Counted from the stretch's first letter, positions 1 to 11,948 are shown. The stretch is 64,000 nucleotides of DNA from Thermothielavioides terrestris NRRL 8126 (GCF_000226115.1 NC_016457.1:5518001-5582000); one strand, 5' to 3'. Notes: generated from the letters alone by a model not told the origin. Numbers and translations: made by a program.

Positions 1-2275
1 ACTCCTCGCTAGCATAATTGTAAATATAGATAATAAGACTAAGAACAACTTTAAAAGAGAACTTAAGAAGAACTGGTATAGATTTTGTTTTAAGTACCTA
101 GAGGTAGCTTAAGTTCTTCGTCGCTCTACTACTAAGATATAAATCCCTCTTAATAAAGAGACTAAAAGCCTTAGCGTCAACCTTTTTAATATCGATAAGT
201 TCTTAACCAACCTTATTACTATTAGTAAATTCGTTTTACTTTAGAAGCTTAACGTATATTAGAGAGCTAGAGTAGTAACCTTAATTGTATCGCTATATAC
301 TATCGTAATAATGGACACTCCTAACTCCCTTAGAGAGATGCTCTACATTATTAAGTAGCTCGAAGAGCTAAAGGAGAAGAGAAAGGCTACTATAGCTAGG
401 AAGAGACTAAGAGCATCAACTAGGTCGAAGGGACCTTATAAAAAGTAGAAGACGTAGACGTAGAGACAAAAGTAAATAGATTTATCCTATATTTTATAGT
501 TGTTTTTAAAACTAACTTATCTTATATAGTAGCTATAAAACGTAAAGCTAGACAAACTATAGATTCTAATATATCGAATAATACTAAGTTAGAAAGCTAG
601 TTAAAATTCCTAGCTCCTAGCGATACCGAAGAGGAAGCTAACGACTAGTGTAATACCAATCCTAAAGATAGTATATATAAAGATATAGTATAATTGGAAG
701 AGGATACTATATAAAAAGATTCCGCCTAAGACGATATTAAAAAGATCGCTATAATGTACTTCTTGTTTTAGAGTAGGCTCGATATATCGTTGAGTCTACT
801 CCTAATAAAGCACTAGTATACTATTATTAAATAAGAATTGGAACGCCTTAGCCTATTATACACTTCCGTTACTATATTGTATCCTCTTAGTATTAGCGTT
901 CTTAAATAAGACAACGTAGACCTATACTTCTTTTAAAATATATAATATCCATTAGGTCTTAGCGACTAGGACAAATTTCTATAATCCGTCCTCGCCTATA
1001 GCTAAGTATATTAGTAGCCTAGTATATATACAATAGATAAAAATAAACTAGCTACCTAAGTAAAATAGTAGTAAAGTTCTTTTAATCCTTCGAATAACCT
1101 CTTAGACAATAGGCATTTTATAGTTTATATCTTTTAATATAGAGTTGACTAGTAGTAGCAGTTTTATAGGAGTTACCTTACTTAATTTTTACTTCTTATA
1201 AGTATAATATATTTTATAGAGTTACGACATTTAACCTTTTCTATAAGTTTAAAGTATTCTATACTAGACTACCTTAGCTAAGGATCATTGGAGACTTGAG
1301 GGATAGGGGTTTTATAGGGGGCTACTATACCTAGTTTTATCTTCTATAAGTTTACTGTCTTCTATATTAGACTAAATAGTAGTCAACCGCTAGCTTAGGA
1401 ATCAAGGGTTTTATAGGGAATATAGTATATAGATTTATCTTCTCTAAGGTAACAATTAGCTAAGACTAAGATGGGCTATATACACTATATTAGATTGTAC
1501 CTCAAGCTAAATAGTCCTCGACTAGATCAATGAGCCTAACTTTATTTAGAGTTTTTACAATAGCTCTATTTTCTTATAATATTTATAAGGCTATAGATTT
1601 ACCCTTTAAATAAGATTAATATAATAGCAACGTCGATATAAAGCTAAATAGGAACCTAGGCTATTCTTCCTCTCCTAGTATCGATCTTCCCTAGTCTATA
1701 ACACTTAATATAGATAGTGTAAACACTATAAAATCGCTATAAGTAGATTATATATAATATTTAAGCTATATTATATCTATCTTAGGTAGTAAATATAGGA
1801 AAGAAATCTCTATATCCTCCTATAGACGATTAGGTAGCTAGCGTCGCTAAAGTGCCTCTAAATTTCTAATGACCCCTAAGTAGCCTAGTCCCAATCTCCA
1901 GCTAGCTATAGGTAGGGAGGCTAATCCTATAGGATATAAGCCTATATACTATTCTTACTAGGTATATCTATATCGCCTAATATAATGTTAGTAAGGTATT
2001 ATATTAGTTATTATTATTATATTCGACTAGAGCTATAGGGTATTTTAGTATTATAGCATATCATAGCAGAAGATTGTATATCTATATAGTAAGTCTATAG
2101 GCGTTTATATACTGTCTAGGATATGTGGAGAGGCTTATATATATATCGTAAACACTCTGACTAGCCATTACAAGCATATTGGCTTACGCACTATGTTCTA
2201 AGCGCGTTTCAGCATATACTACCAAGATCGCTATATTGGCTAGATCCTTTACTATATTGCAACCCTAACATGGTT
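1..2275. repeat. AT-rich RIP-like block (mutated transposon relics)
   Basis: The block is strongly AT-rich and full of TA steps (TATA, CTAG, TAGC runs), with CA and TG steps visibly scarce, and it ends abruptly near 2275 where GC-rich DNA starts. No frame stays open. Around 348-480 a Lys/Arg/Glu-rich stretch can still be followed on the plus strand, broken by TAG codons where CAG may once have stood, which is the expected outcome of C-to-T mutation. In Pezizomycotina such blocks are usually repeats inactivated by repeat-induced point mutation and packed as heterochromatin. The original element is not identifiable by eye. Confidence 0.85.
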
Positions 2276-2556
2276 ACAGTTACATGTTGTATGACCCCCC
2301 CCTCCCGGCAAGGTTGGTGGGCCGGCCCGGGACGCTGGGTCGGGGTCGTATCATGGCCCAGGTTCTGACCTTATGATGCCGGCGGATGATGCACCTCCAC
2401 CGGCCGACCAAACCACCGGACCGAGAGGGATAATGTAGGACGTCCGTAGATCCCTACCATCCTGGGTCCGGCCACTTGGCAGGCGACCTTTGATCGACGG
2501 TCTGTGAGGCCACTTCCAACGGCGGGTTCCTGAGCTTCGAGAAGGCAGTGAAACAC

Positions 2557-2610
2557 TCGGGCTGGCGAGTAGACATGGTCGGTTGCCTCGGGTTGACGAG
2601 TTGACATCGA
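2557..2610. repeat. imperfect direct repeat, period 31
   Basis: Two similar units of about 23 bp start at 2557 and 2588. Each begins TCGGG, followed by a shared TG-CGAGT-GACAT pattern with a few substitutions. They sit in the upstream region of the small secreted protein gene, about 110 bp before its TATA-like box. They could be paired regulator sites or a chance duplication; nothing else identifies them. Confidence 0.5.
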
Positions 2611-2664
2611 AATGCCTCCTGGACCCGGAAGAGACATTCCGAACCCAACAAGCTCCGAGCCGTC

Positions 2665-2672
2665 TATTTAAA
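2665..2672 (+). promoter_or_regulatory. TATA-like box of the secreted peptide gene
   Basis: TATTTAAA lies 141 bp upstream of the ATG at 2813 in otherwise GC-rich DNA. This fits a core promoter with a leader of roughly 100 nt. The assignment rests on position and sequence only. Confidence 0.5.
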
Positions 2673-2771
2673 CCTCAAGAGGGTGAAGCCACGACGCAGC
2701 CGGACCAGGGCTCAAGTCGCAACGTTCTCCTTCTTTCTGCACTCGCCGCAAGCAAACCCTTCCAGCGCAAT

Positions 2772-2812
2772 CACCACGACTCGAAGACACACCACCACGA
2801 CTCGAAGACACA
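2772..2812 (+). repeat. 21-bp tandem duplication abutting a start codon
   Basis: The 20-mer CACCACGACTCGAAGACACA occurs at 2772-2791 and again at 2793-2812. The second copy ends at the base before the ATG of the secreted peptide gene. The leader next to the start codon is therefore a perfect tandem duplication. Confidence 0.9.
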
Positions 2813-3187
2813 ATGAAGCTCATTTCTGTACTCGCGCTCGCTAGCCTCGTCGCGTTCTCTGCTGCAACTCCGGTGGCTGAGCGAGCCATCAGCAAGCGGG
2901 GACGATGCCAGGATCTATCCTCTCGATGGTCGTCGGCCGGCTGTGCCAAATGCGCGCACAACGGATGGCAGGGGCTCTGTACCCAGGCATGCGGAGAGAT
3001 CCTCAATGGATATGTGAGTCCGATTCCCGACCGCCGCTGTGGCAGGAAGACGCTAATTTATACGCTCGTTAATCATCTAGAATCGGCTTGGTGTAAGACA
3101 TATCTCTGGGGAAAAGCCCGGTTTCGCCGCATTCCATAGCTAACAACCCTGCTTGACCAGTGCAGCCCGGCTCTCCCAGGCGCTTAG
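2813..3187 (+). CDS. small secreted cysteine-rich peptide, unknown function
   Basis: I do not recognise this family. Proposed exons are 2813-3013, 3081-3092 and 3161-3187, giving 79 aa. Intron 1 is GTGAGT...CTAG; intron 2 is GTAAGA with a GCTAAC branch site and ACCAG end. Residues 1-18 form a signal peptide, 19-29 a short propeptide ending in a Lys-Arg Kex2 site, and the mature part is about 50 residues. Splicing intron 2 brings in a sixth cysteine, giving spacing C-x11-C-x2-C-x8-C-x3-C-x11-C, which could form three disulfides. Without that splice the frame runs to 3139 and the cysteine count is odd. The layout (signal, Kex2 site, compact Cys-rich core) resembles secreted fungal effectors or antimicrobial-type peptides, but the function is not inferable. 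The gene lies about 540 bp from the RIP-like block. Confidence 0.7.
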
Positions 3188-5767
3188 GCCTGAAAGTAGG
3201 TGTTCACGCACCAGCGAACAAACTCCGAGGAGGCGAGGGAAGCAAGGGTTTTGGAGACACGCGGAACTTCATGCATTTCAATTGGAGGTCCAGTCACTTG
3301 TTAAACAGTCGTTCGCTTTCCCGGCCAGCAATAGAATCGAACCTTGACCGCAATGTCTGCCAACAGAAGAAGCCTGCTTGTACACTCATTGTCATGGTGA
3401 TCAGCTTCCCCGCCGCTACGACAACCAGCCACGGCGCCGAGTCAAATGCCCCCCAGCTCGACCCTGACCCCTTTCGATGCAAATTCTCAATGCTGAAAGC
3501 AGCAGCATAATGGTAGTTGTCTCAAGCTGCTTACTCAGAGCCATCAACACATCGTATTCAGCTTGATTTCAAAGTGATGGCGGGCTACGCTAACATCGCA
3601 GCTGCATGTACTCCGATGACAATGTCGGGGACTGGCATGTGCTAACCGAACCTCTGGCACGTCGTGGACAACCGCTGTGTACACGGGGGAGGCCAGGTAG
3701 TAAGAGCTGGGACGAATTCAGGAAGGTGTCAAGGCGGGACCTCTCTGGTGTCTCACCAATGCCACGTGTGTGTGCCGGCCTCGACTCATTTGCTTGGGCA
3801 TGAAATGCCTAGGCAACGTGTCTCGCCAAGTTGCCAACAACGGTCCAATTACCTATTTGACGATGTTGATGCGAATGGAGTACTTTGGTCACATCATTCT
3901 CCCGAGCGAGCATCCTCGGCTCACAGGAGCAAAAGGATCCATCCTCTCAGAGAAATTGAGGTGGCGGCCCAGCCCGGTCACTTACTTATTGTCGAGCGAA
4001 GAACCGTTCGGCACCTCGCTAGCAAACTGATCGAACCTCTACAGCTTGGCTGATAATCAAATTCTAAAGTCACTGTCTAGCCCCAATTCCCTTCCTGTCT
4101 TACTCCCCCTGGGTATTGACTTCCAACCTCTTGCTGCGCTGCTGCGGAAAAGCCTCTTTAGAATGGTTCAGTTGGAGCTGAATTGTGGTCTTATCAAAGC
4201 ACGAAATCCGAGGCCGGCAAGACAGATTCTCCAAGACTCTTACATACGCACGTCCCTAGACCAAACAACGAATTGGTCCCCGCGATCTCTACTCTGTAAG
4301 GTGGCCCACCGCTAGCTTCTCCAAGTCGCCCTGTGCAGAGTCGAGTTACCTTCCTTCTCCTCCAACTACCTTCACCTAGGAAGTTCGCCAGCGGCCCGCA
4401 ACAATGAAGCCCGCCATCTTTGTGGAAGCAAAAGGTTGCAAGGGTGACTGAATTAACTTCCAGTCTAGTTTATTCAACAGAGCAATGTCATTGCTGAGTT
4501 GCCTCTTTGGGTAGTAGCAGAGGACACGGCTAGCTATTGCGTTCTGCTTTGACCGAACGGCCTCTAGGCTATCAGTCGAGCATTGAAAGCCGTTCGTTTC
4601 AGCCATGCTCAGCAAGGACGCAGTGTTGGATTCAGACGGTCGCCGAAGTTACCTAGGTAATCATGCCTTGAACAGACTTCGCCAAGACAGGAGCTACACA
4701 GTAGAGTTTTGTCTGCTTGCGCTCAATGGGCCAAGGAGAGAGGGGTGATTTGAAAATTGTCTGAGATACCAACCAACAAGTACGGTGGACTCGGAAGACA
4801 GTACGAATTACTGTAAGCCCAGCTGGTCGCCCAGCAAACCGTTGTACTGTGTAGCTTCCTTCAAACCTGGAAAGAGTTCCGTCAAGCACGCCGTTTGCCA
4901 GTGCTCCTCCGGGGTCGGCACTCGCCAGCTGGACGACGCATGGGCCAACGGAATAATCATGGGCCGTACCGCAGCAGGGATGGCACTGACCACATCTTCA
5001 GACCCAGGTCCTCTTCTGCCGCCGCTGCTTCGGAAAAGGCTCTCCCAACACCGAAATTACACGCTCGATCCTCCCATCCCCGGTCAACATTGACGTGACT
5101 CCGGAGTAGTTCATTTTTGTCCCCGGGCTCGCCGACAGCCGGGCACAGCATGACCACAGAGCCATGGGGATCAACGAAAAATCCAGTGAGCCACAGTGGA
5201 GGGGATGGATGCACGGCAGTGGTCGACTCGACGTGCCGCCCAAGGCCTGATATTAATCGAGTCGCCCTCCCTCGGCGGCTGTGGCCGAGCCTTGGAGCTT
5301 TGCGCGCCTGCGTCTGTTCGACGGTACACGCTGCATGCTGGCGCAGCCCGGCCACCCCCGAGTCACGCGTAACTTGTCCTGGACGGCATTTCCCACAGGT
5401 TGGGTCCCACAGGCCTTTTTTATGCCTGTGCTTGTGTGCTCTGCCGCAGCGGAGCTCCATCGCAACCGAAGCCCCCCTCCCCTGCCTCTGGCCTCCTCCG
5501 GCGAGCGCGCCACATCGTGATTGGTCAGCTTTTGCGCGACCAGCTTGACGTCCTGTTTACCTCGCCAGCTGCCGACCTCACTTTCCTTCCATCTTTTCTT
5601 CTCGTGTCTGGCGTCCAGCCTCCCCTTCATCATCGTGCCGTGATCGCAACCTGTAGGCGACCCTGCCTGGTAGCCCCCGCGCCCGCGCCCTCTTTCCCTC
5701 ATCCCCATTTCCTCTCTGTAAGCTCGAGGAGCTCGCACCCACGCGCGCGAGCAACTCCCAGTCCACC
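3188..5767. other. intergenic, no supported gene
   Basis: Open frames here are short, overlap on opposite strands and resemble no family I know. The right end (about 5500-5767) is pyrimidine-rich and is the likely promoter and leader of the peroxiredoxin gene. Confidence 0.6.
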
Positions 5768-6763
5768 ATGCCCATGGAACTGCGCAAGCGCAAGGCGCCG
5801 GCTCCGCCGCCTGCGCCAGCAGCCAAGAAGCCAGCCAGGGCGGCCAAGGCCGCCTCTGAGGCCAAGGAAAAGGTCGAGTCGAAGGCGGCTGCCAATGGTG
5901 CGGCCAACAAGCAGCCCGCCGTCGGCGACACCATCGCCCTCGACGGTTTCGGCGGCGAGATCGAGACCAACGACGGCACCAAGACCACCCTCAAGGCCCT
6001 TGTCGAGGAAAGCAAGGCCGGCGTCGTCCTCTTCACATACCCAAAGGCTTCCACCCCGGGCTGTAAGTCACTCTCCGCCACCAACCAACCCTTCATCCAC
6101 CACCCCTTCCCCCACAGGCCCCATTCACGCCGCCCTCTCTTTTCCCCCCAAAAAAGGAACCCGGGTTGCCATGACCCTTTTACCAAACATACATACTAAT
6201 TCCCGTCCCCAACAACAAAAGGCACCCGCCAAGCCTGCCTCTTCCGCGACGCCTACGACGCGCTGACGGCCGCCTCGGGCCTCGCCATCTACGGCCTGTC
6301 GGCCGACTCGCCCAAGGCCAACACGACCTTCAAGGAGAAGCAGAAGCTGCCCTACCCGCTGCTGTGCGACCCGCAGGCGACGCTGATCGGCGCCGTCGGG
6401 CTCCGCAAGGCGCCCAAGGGCACCACGCGCGGCGTGTTCGTCGTCGACAAGGCCGGCCGCGTGCTCGCGGCCCAGGCCGGCAGTCCCGAGGGCACCCTTA
6501 AGGTCGTCCAGGAGGTCGTGGAGCGGCTGGCGGGCGCCGGTAACGGAGAGGGGAAGGCGGAGGCGGAGCAGGAGGGTGAGAAGAAGAAGGCGGAGGTGGG
6601 GGAGGCGGTGGAGCAGGCGGAGAAGGTGGAGGCGGAGAAGGGCGCGGAGAAACCGGAGCAGGCGGCGCCTGGCGAGGAGGTCAAGGAGAAGGCGAATGGG
6701 GAGAAGAAGGAGGAGAAGAAGGAGGAGGAGAAAAAGGAGGAGGAAAAGAAGGAGGAGAAGTAG
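5768..6763 (+). CDS. dot5: PrxQ/Bcp-type thioredoxin peroxidase (Dot5-like)
   Basis: Thiol peroxidase predicted to reduce hydrogen peroxide and alkyl hydroperoxides using thioredoxin. Exons 5768-6062 and 6222-6763 encode 278 aa; the GTAAGT...AAAAG intron splits the active-site cysteine codon. After splicing the motif STPGCTRQAC appears: the first Cys is peroxidatic and the second, five residues on, is the resolving Cys of the PrxQ class. The N-terminus is basic and Ala/Pro/Lys-rich (KRK, KKPARAAKAA), consistent with nuclear import as for yeast Dot5. The C-terminal 85 or so residues are almost pure Glu/Lys/Ala with EEKK repeats, an extension beyond the enzyme core. The family call is firm; nuclear location is inferred. 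Confidence 0.9.
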
Positions 6764-8938
6764 GCGGGTAAGACCATTGTGGGAGGGAAATACGGAATGC
6801 TGGGTTTCTTCAATCTAGTCTAGGATGGCCGAGGTGTCTGGGTTTAAAGGGTGGATGGAATTCAGCGGTTGTGTATATCATGCTTTGTTTTTGCTCTTTC
6901 TGATCGCGATAGCCAATGAAGCGTTTCTGTCTTTGCCCGACTCTGCCTGTGCAATCCCGCTATCCGACCGGAAACCCTACTTCTGTTCCCCAGACGTAAT
7001 TATCACACGCCCGCTCCCCCAACCTCCTCAGTGACTCTTGCCTCCCTCATCCGGCGGTCGTCGCTGCTGCTGCTGCGCTTCACGGCTGACCTTCTATGTC
7101 AGCCCGTCAGCAACACGCACACCTCCCGGCGACAGCCGGAGTAGATCCCAAGATCAGGACTTATATCCAACAAACGAAAACGAAAGACAGCGCGCCGACC
7201 AGGTCCAGAGCGACCATCCCAGGAGCCCCGACATTGGCAGACCTGAGTTGCAGAGCCACACACTCACCGCATTCATCTTCGCTGCGCGGATCGAAGACCG
7301 CGTGTAGCTACGTACAGCACCGCCAGTCAGCAAGCACTCTGTGAAGTGCAATCACAACACGCAACAGCAGCCATCAGGGGAAGAGGATTATCCTAGGACA
7401 CATACACGAACAAGAGACAAGCCATGGTAAACGCCGCTGCCGGCGCCATGACCGTCTGGAGAGGGAACTCAGCAATTCCGCTCGCATGCTCAAATGTGTG
7501 TCGAGGGTAGGTACTTAGACACATACCCGTGGATTGATGCTACCTCTGAACATTGTGCAGGAATTTCATGTCTACCTTGCCGTCTTTAAAACGATTTGGT
7601 GTGAGAAGTGGGAGCATAACAAGGTGAAGGCTGTTTGTCGGATGGGAGCGGTTGATGTTTGGTTACAGAGGTTTATTTTCATTAGGCGAGCCCACTTTCC
7701 ACTCAATCCCTGAGTGCTGCACCGAGCCAAACACTGCTTTGAGCACCAAACACAAGACACATATTAAACTCGCTATGAACAACGCACACAACTTGGGTCC
7801 AAGCAAGACGGGCAATGGTATGGCCTAATATTGTACCCTATATTTTCCCCACCACAGCACCTCCATCTTCCATCTCGGCAGTTACATGCCCCCGTTACTG
7901 AACCCAGCACCCCCTTTCCGAGGTGTATGTAGGGTGTCTACATGTCCGCCACCGCGCCCAGCCGGACTAGCACACAGCAGCACAAGCGCAAAGGCTCAGC
8001 AGCCCCTTTTTTCCCTTTTCCTGCCTCCCCACTCCAAGTATATGCAAAGACATAGAAACCTGACGAGCCGAGCCACGCCGTGCCATGCCCTGCCTCCATA
8101 TTGCCGTGCCCCGGGGGTCGCTGACCTGCGACCACTGGACCAAACCAAAGATGCAGTCAGAGCCGACCGACCAATCGAGCAACCCAAGAAGTGGGCTATA
8201 AAAAGCAAAGTAAAGAACAAGAAAAAAAGCCCGCGAAAAGCAGTGTTGCCCGGCCGGTAACCTTCGATGCCTGTCTCCTTCCACCACCCCACCGCCGCCA
8301 CCAGCACCACCAACACTGCCACCAACAACAACGGAAGCAGGAAAGAAGACAGGGCCGTTAGGCCGCGGTGTCAGTCAGTAGGCAAGCAAGCAAAAGCCTA
8401 GCCAGAAAAGAGAACGCCTCACCGCCAAGCTTGGCTTCCCGCCGCACGAAAAAGGGGCCGCCCGCTCGCAGCCAGCCAGCCAACCCAACCCAACCCGGTC
8501 CAGTCTATCATTTGCCCGTTCTCTTACAATTCGACCGCCATTCCAGTTCCCGCTTTCCGGACGATATGATTCGGGGTATATCGCATCGCATCGCACCGCA
8601 TCGGGGTAGAAAAAAAAGCAAGAAAAGAAAAGAGCAGCACAGCCGGCATTCCTTTCCGTCTCCTATCCTCCGAACCTCACGGTCCGTATTGGCCATTCCC
8701 GGTGGGCGACCCCGGTAGCCGCTCCGGGAATAAGGTCAGGCGTCTGCTGCCTGCCGAGGAAACGATGGAGACGCTCTCTCGATGACGGGGAATAAGTGCC
8801 AGTGCTGAAAAGGTGATATGATGATTCGCATCGACATCTAGTTGGTGTAAAAACACGCCCCATTGGTGGGGGGTGACAAATATGAAAATGCTGCTTGTCG
8901 TCTGCACAAAATAAATGTATAATCCTCCTCCACACGCT
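6764..8938. other. intergenic, no supported gene
   Basis: About 2.2 kb between the peroxiredoxin and the 3' end of the carrier gene. Only short open frames occur, on both strands, without recognisable protein. It holds purine-rich (8610-8640) and CA/GC-rich patches. It could contain long 3' UTRs or a noncoding RNA, for which there is no direct evidence. Confidence 0.55.
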
Positions 8939-10481
8939 TCACGTCCCCGAGAACTCGCTCTCACTCCCACGCTCCTGCTGCAGCTGCAACTTGCGCCTCC
9001 CGCTGGCGCGCACGTGGTTCAGCTGGCGCATGACATACTCGTAGGTGAGCATGGTGACGGTGGCGGCGGGCACGGCGCGCATCATGTTGGTGCCGAGGCC
9101 GGCGTAGAAGGCGCGCCAGCCCTCCTCGCGGAGCATGGTGCGGGCGGTCTGGACGATGCCGCGGTACTTGGGCCCGGCCTGGGGCTGCTGCGCCGCGCCG
9201 TTGACGCCCGGCTGCACGCCGCCCAGGCCCTCCATGTACTCGCGCCCGGGGATCGGCCGCCGCTGGGTCTGCAGGCGCGTGCGGATGACCTCGTGCGGAT
9301 AGGTCGCGCTGCTGGCCAGGATCTTGGACATGATGGAGGCCGACAGGATGCCGAACCAGTGCGCCTTGTCGTCCTGCCCTGCCGCCGGCGCCGCGCCCAT
9401 GGGCCGCCCGGTGAACTTGACCTTGAGGAACTCGTACGCGGGGAACTGCACGGCGACGTGGCTGAGGCCGAGCAGGGCCGGCGTGAGGCCCGAGTAGAAG
9501 GAGAGGATCCCTTCTGTCGTGTACATCTTGCGCGCGGCGTCCCATGTTGACTTGTAGTGCCAAGGTTGGTGTAGTGTTGGGCGCGATGTTGGGGTATTCG
9601 AGCCTTTGGGGAAGAGAGAAAACCGCGTCCTGTCATGGCTGGTTGACTGTGACATAAGGCGGGTCTTGATGACCCAAATCGGGTTTGTGACAATGGTGCT
9701 GCTGGCACCAGCTATTATCGACGACCAGAAGTTGACAACGAAGCTATTTTCTGTGCAGAAGCCGTCAGCACGGTCCGGCCGCCCCTGCGCCGGACAGATC
9801 TGGATACCTACTTTGATATTCACCCAGGAACTTCTTGGTCCTGTTGTAGACTGTAAACCACACGGCCCACGTCGGCAGGTAGCCCATGATGATGGGGCCC
9901 AGGCCCCTGTACATGCCCCTGAGTCCTTCTTCCCTCCATATCACCCTCGCCGTACCGATCAAGCCCTTATAAACCCTTGGACGGCTGGTGCCGTGCGTCG
10001 CGAACCCTCCTTGCGCCTGTAGCTTCGTCTTAATCACGTCGAGTGGGCAGGTCACTATGCCGGATGTGAAGCCGCCTATTGCGCCGGCGAGCGCATTGAA
10101 TTGCGAGTCTGAGGCATTGACGGCCCATTGCTCCCCGAACGTGACCCGGGCTGGGTGCGGCATCGTTCCGCCGAGCAGGGACATCGGGGCGCCTGGGGAG
10201 TCTGTCTCTTGCGCAGGTAAGTCCTCCTCCTCCGGCTGAGTCTGCGAGGCCTGAGACCGCGGCAGTGCTACCCCATATTCCGCTGGAGATGCGGGTGCAG
10301 ATTGTCCGTGGGGGTCGAGGCGCTGTTCCTCGTGAGACATGCCGCCTTCGGAGAGGGACACGGCCCGTGGCCGGCCGTCCGCACGTGGTCCGGCGGCTCC
10401 CCGTGTCACAGGCGGCGAAGTACTGGCCTGGGGGTGGAGTTGTGTTTGTGTAGCGGCCGTCGTGATATCATTGGCGGGCAT
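8939..10481 (-). CDS. mitochondrial carrier, NAD+/folate subfamily (Yia6-like)
   Basis: Inner-membrane solute carrier of the SLC25 family. Exons 10481-9824 and 9750-8939, joined across a 73-bp intron (GTGAAT, branch GCTGAC, CACAG), give 489 aa. All three carrier repeats are present with signatures PLDVIK, PIWVIK and PHEVIR. The Trp in the second signature is typical of the branch that carries folate, FAD, NAD and pyrimidine nucleotides. GYLPTWAVWF in repeat 1 resembles yeast Yia6/Ndt1. The first 110 or so residues are a polar extension absent from minimal 300-aa carriers. A 40-residue Ser/Pro/His-rich insert follows the second signature. It is divergent from QCR7. The carrier call is firm; NAD+ as substrate is the best guess. 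Confidence 0.88.
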
Positions 10482-11479
10482 TTGCCAATGCAGTCCCCTC
10501 TGCGATTCCCTCTTGTGCCAATGTGCGGGGAAGGGGCCCGCGCAGGCAGGGGATCGTGACGACTGCGCCTATCGGTTATCACGTCGCATGAGCACGGATG
10601 CGCAGGCCTTGCGGACTGGTCGAGCGCTCCAAGGTTGGGTGTAAAGAATTCGGGCGTAGAGGTCTATCCGTGGTGGCCGGGTAAGAGGCTGTTAGGCTGG
10701 GAAAGTCGAGAGTTCGAGAGTCCGATGGTGGCCGAACTTGAACGGGAAGTGCGCTTGGCATTCGGGTGGGCCGGGGTGGACTTTTGGATTGCACAATCGG
10801 ACACTGTGGAGTCCCGGAGAGCGGTGGCGGACAGGCCGCACATGCGGTTATGTTTTGCGCAGTGTAGAATACAGTACTATGTCCAGTAGTGCTCAGATGT
10901 CAACGATTTGTTGCTTATGGGCCGGATGTGCTAAGTGGGCACGCGGGCAGGTGGAAGCCGAGTTCGAAGTTACCGAGGTGTCTGCGGCCGACAGCCCGAA
11001 TACAACATAAAGTGTTGGCTGTGTCGACATGCAAGTCCCCCTTTGTCTTCGGTTTGCTGTCGAGTGTCTGAAAACCCGACTTACTGTTGACGTGTTGGCG
11101 CAAATCTTTCTGCGTTCTGCAACATATGGGGATCCCTGTGGTCGAGAACTTCTCACTGGTTTAACGATCCATTGACTGTCGTGTATCCGGGTTTCTGGCT
11201 CATCTATTACCTCATCGCCCGATAATTACTGGTTTTTGAAACAGACTTTGGTAATTATGGTACCTTACCCCTTTCTGTCATCCACTCAGACATTCCAAGG
11301 CACAAATTCAGGCAGCAACGGTTTTTCCCGGGCCAAGCTTTCGCAGCTCGGCCAGCGGACCGTCTTGATTTCGCGGCAATTTGGAGATTTGGCGACGACC
11401 GTTCACGAGAAGCTTCAAAGCTCACCTCACCCCACGTCCGCTGCGCAAACAACCCACCACCACCGCCGCAACCGTCGCC
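10482..11479. promoter_or_regulatory. shared intergenic region, carrier and QCR7
   Basis: The 998 bp between the divergent starts of two genes for mitochondrial proteins hold both promoters. I see no gene here. Confidence 0.6.
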
Positions 11480-11948
11480 ATGACTGCACCGTCCTTGTAC
11501 AACGCCGTCGTCAAGCGGCCGTGGCTCCTTAAATTGCTCCAGCCAGTCGCCAACTGGTACACCAATGCCGCTGGCTACCGTCAGATGGGTCTCCGGTGAG
11601 TTTCCCTCTTCTCTTCTCAGTTCCCTCCATTGGACCTCCTCGACCATCAGCTGCTCACCATTGCCCGCCACCCCTTCCCCACCGAACAGCGCCGACGACC
11701 TCATCTCGGAGGAGAACGAAACGGTGCTCAAGGCGCTGCGCCGGCTGCCGCCCAAGGAGAGCTACGACCGCGTCTACCGGATCCGGCGCGCGACGCAGCT
11801 CAGCCTGCAGCACAAGATCCTGCCCAGGTCCGAGTGGACCAAGCCCGAGGAGGACGTGCCCTACCTGACGCCCATCCTGGAGCAGCTCGCCGCCGAGGCC
11901 AAGGAGCGCGAAGCCCTCGACACCATGACCGTTCTCAAGAAGCACTAG
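11480..11948 (+). CDS. qcr7: cytochrome bc1 complex subunit 7
   Basis: Small matrix-side subunit of ubiquinol-cytochrome c reductase (complex III), needed for assembly of the complex around cytochrome b. Exons 11480-11595 and 11690-11948 encode 124 aa, the usual family length. The intron (GTGAGT...AACAG) splits an Arg codon. The core reads YNAVVKRPW, then [11 protein letters not shown], then DDLISEENE and [10 protein letters not shown], which match the fungal Qcr7/UQCRB pattern. No cleavable presequence is evident, as expected for this subunit. Confidence 0.95.

Noticed and set aside
3325..3350. GGTTCGATTCT on the minus strand, resembling a tRNA B-box
   Set aside because: The flanking bases do not pair as a T-arm and no cloverleaf or A-box is found at the right distance.
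5400..6266. 288-aa plus-strand frame overlapping the peroxiredoxin start
   Set aside because: Pro/Arg/Ser-rich translation of leader and exon in the wrong frame; the peroxiredoxin frame has the catalytic motifs.
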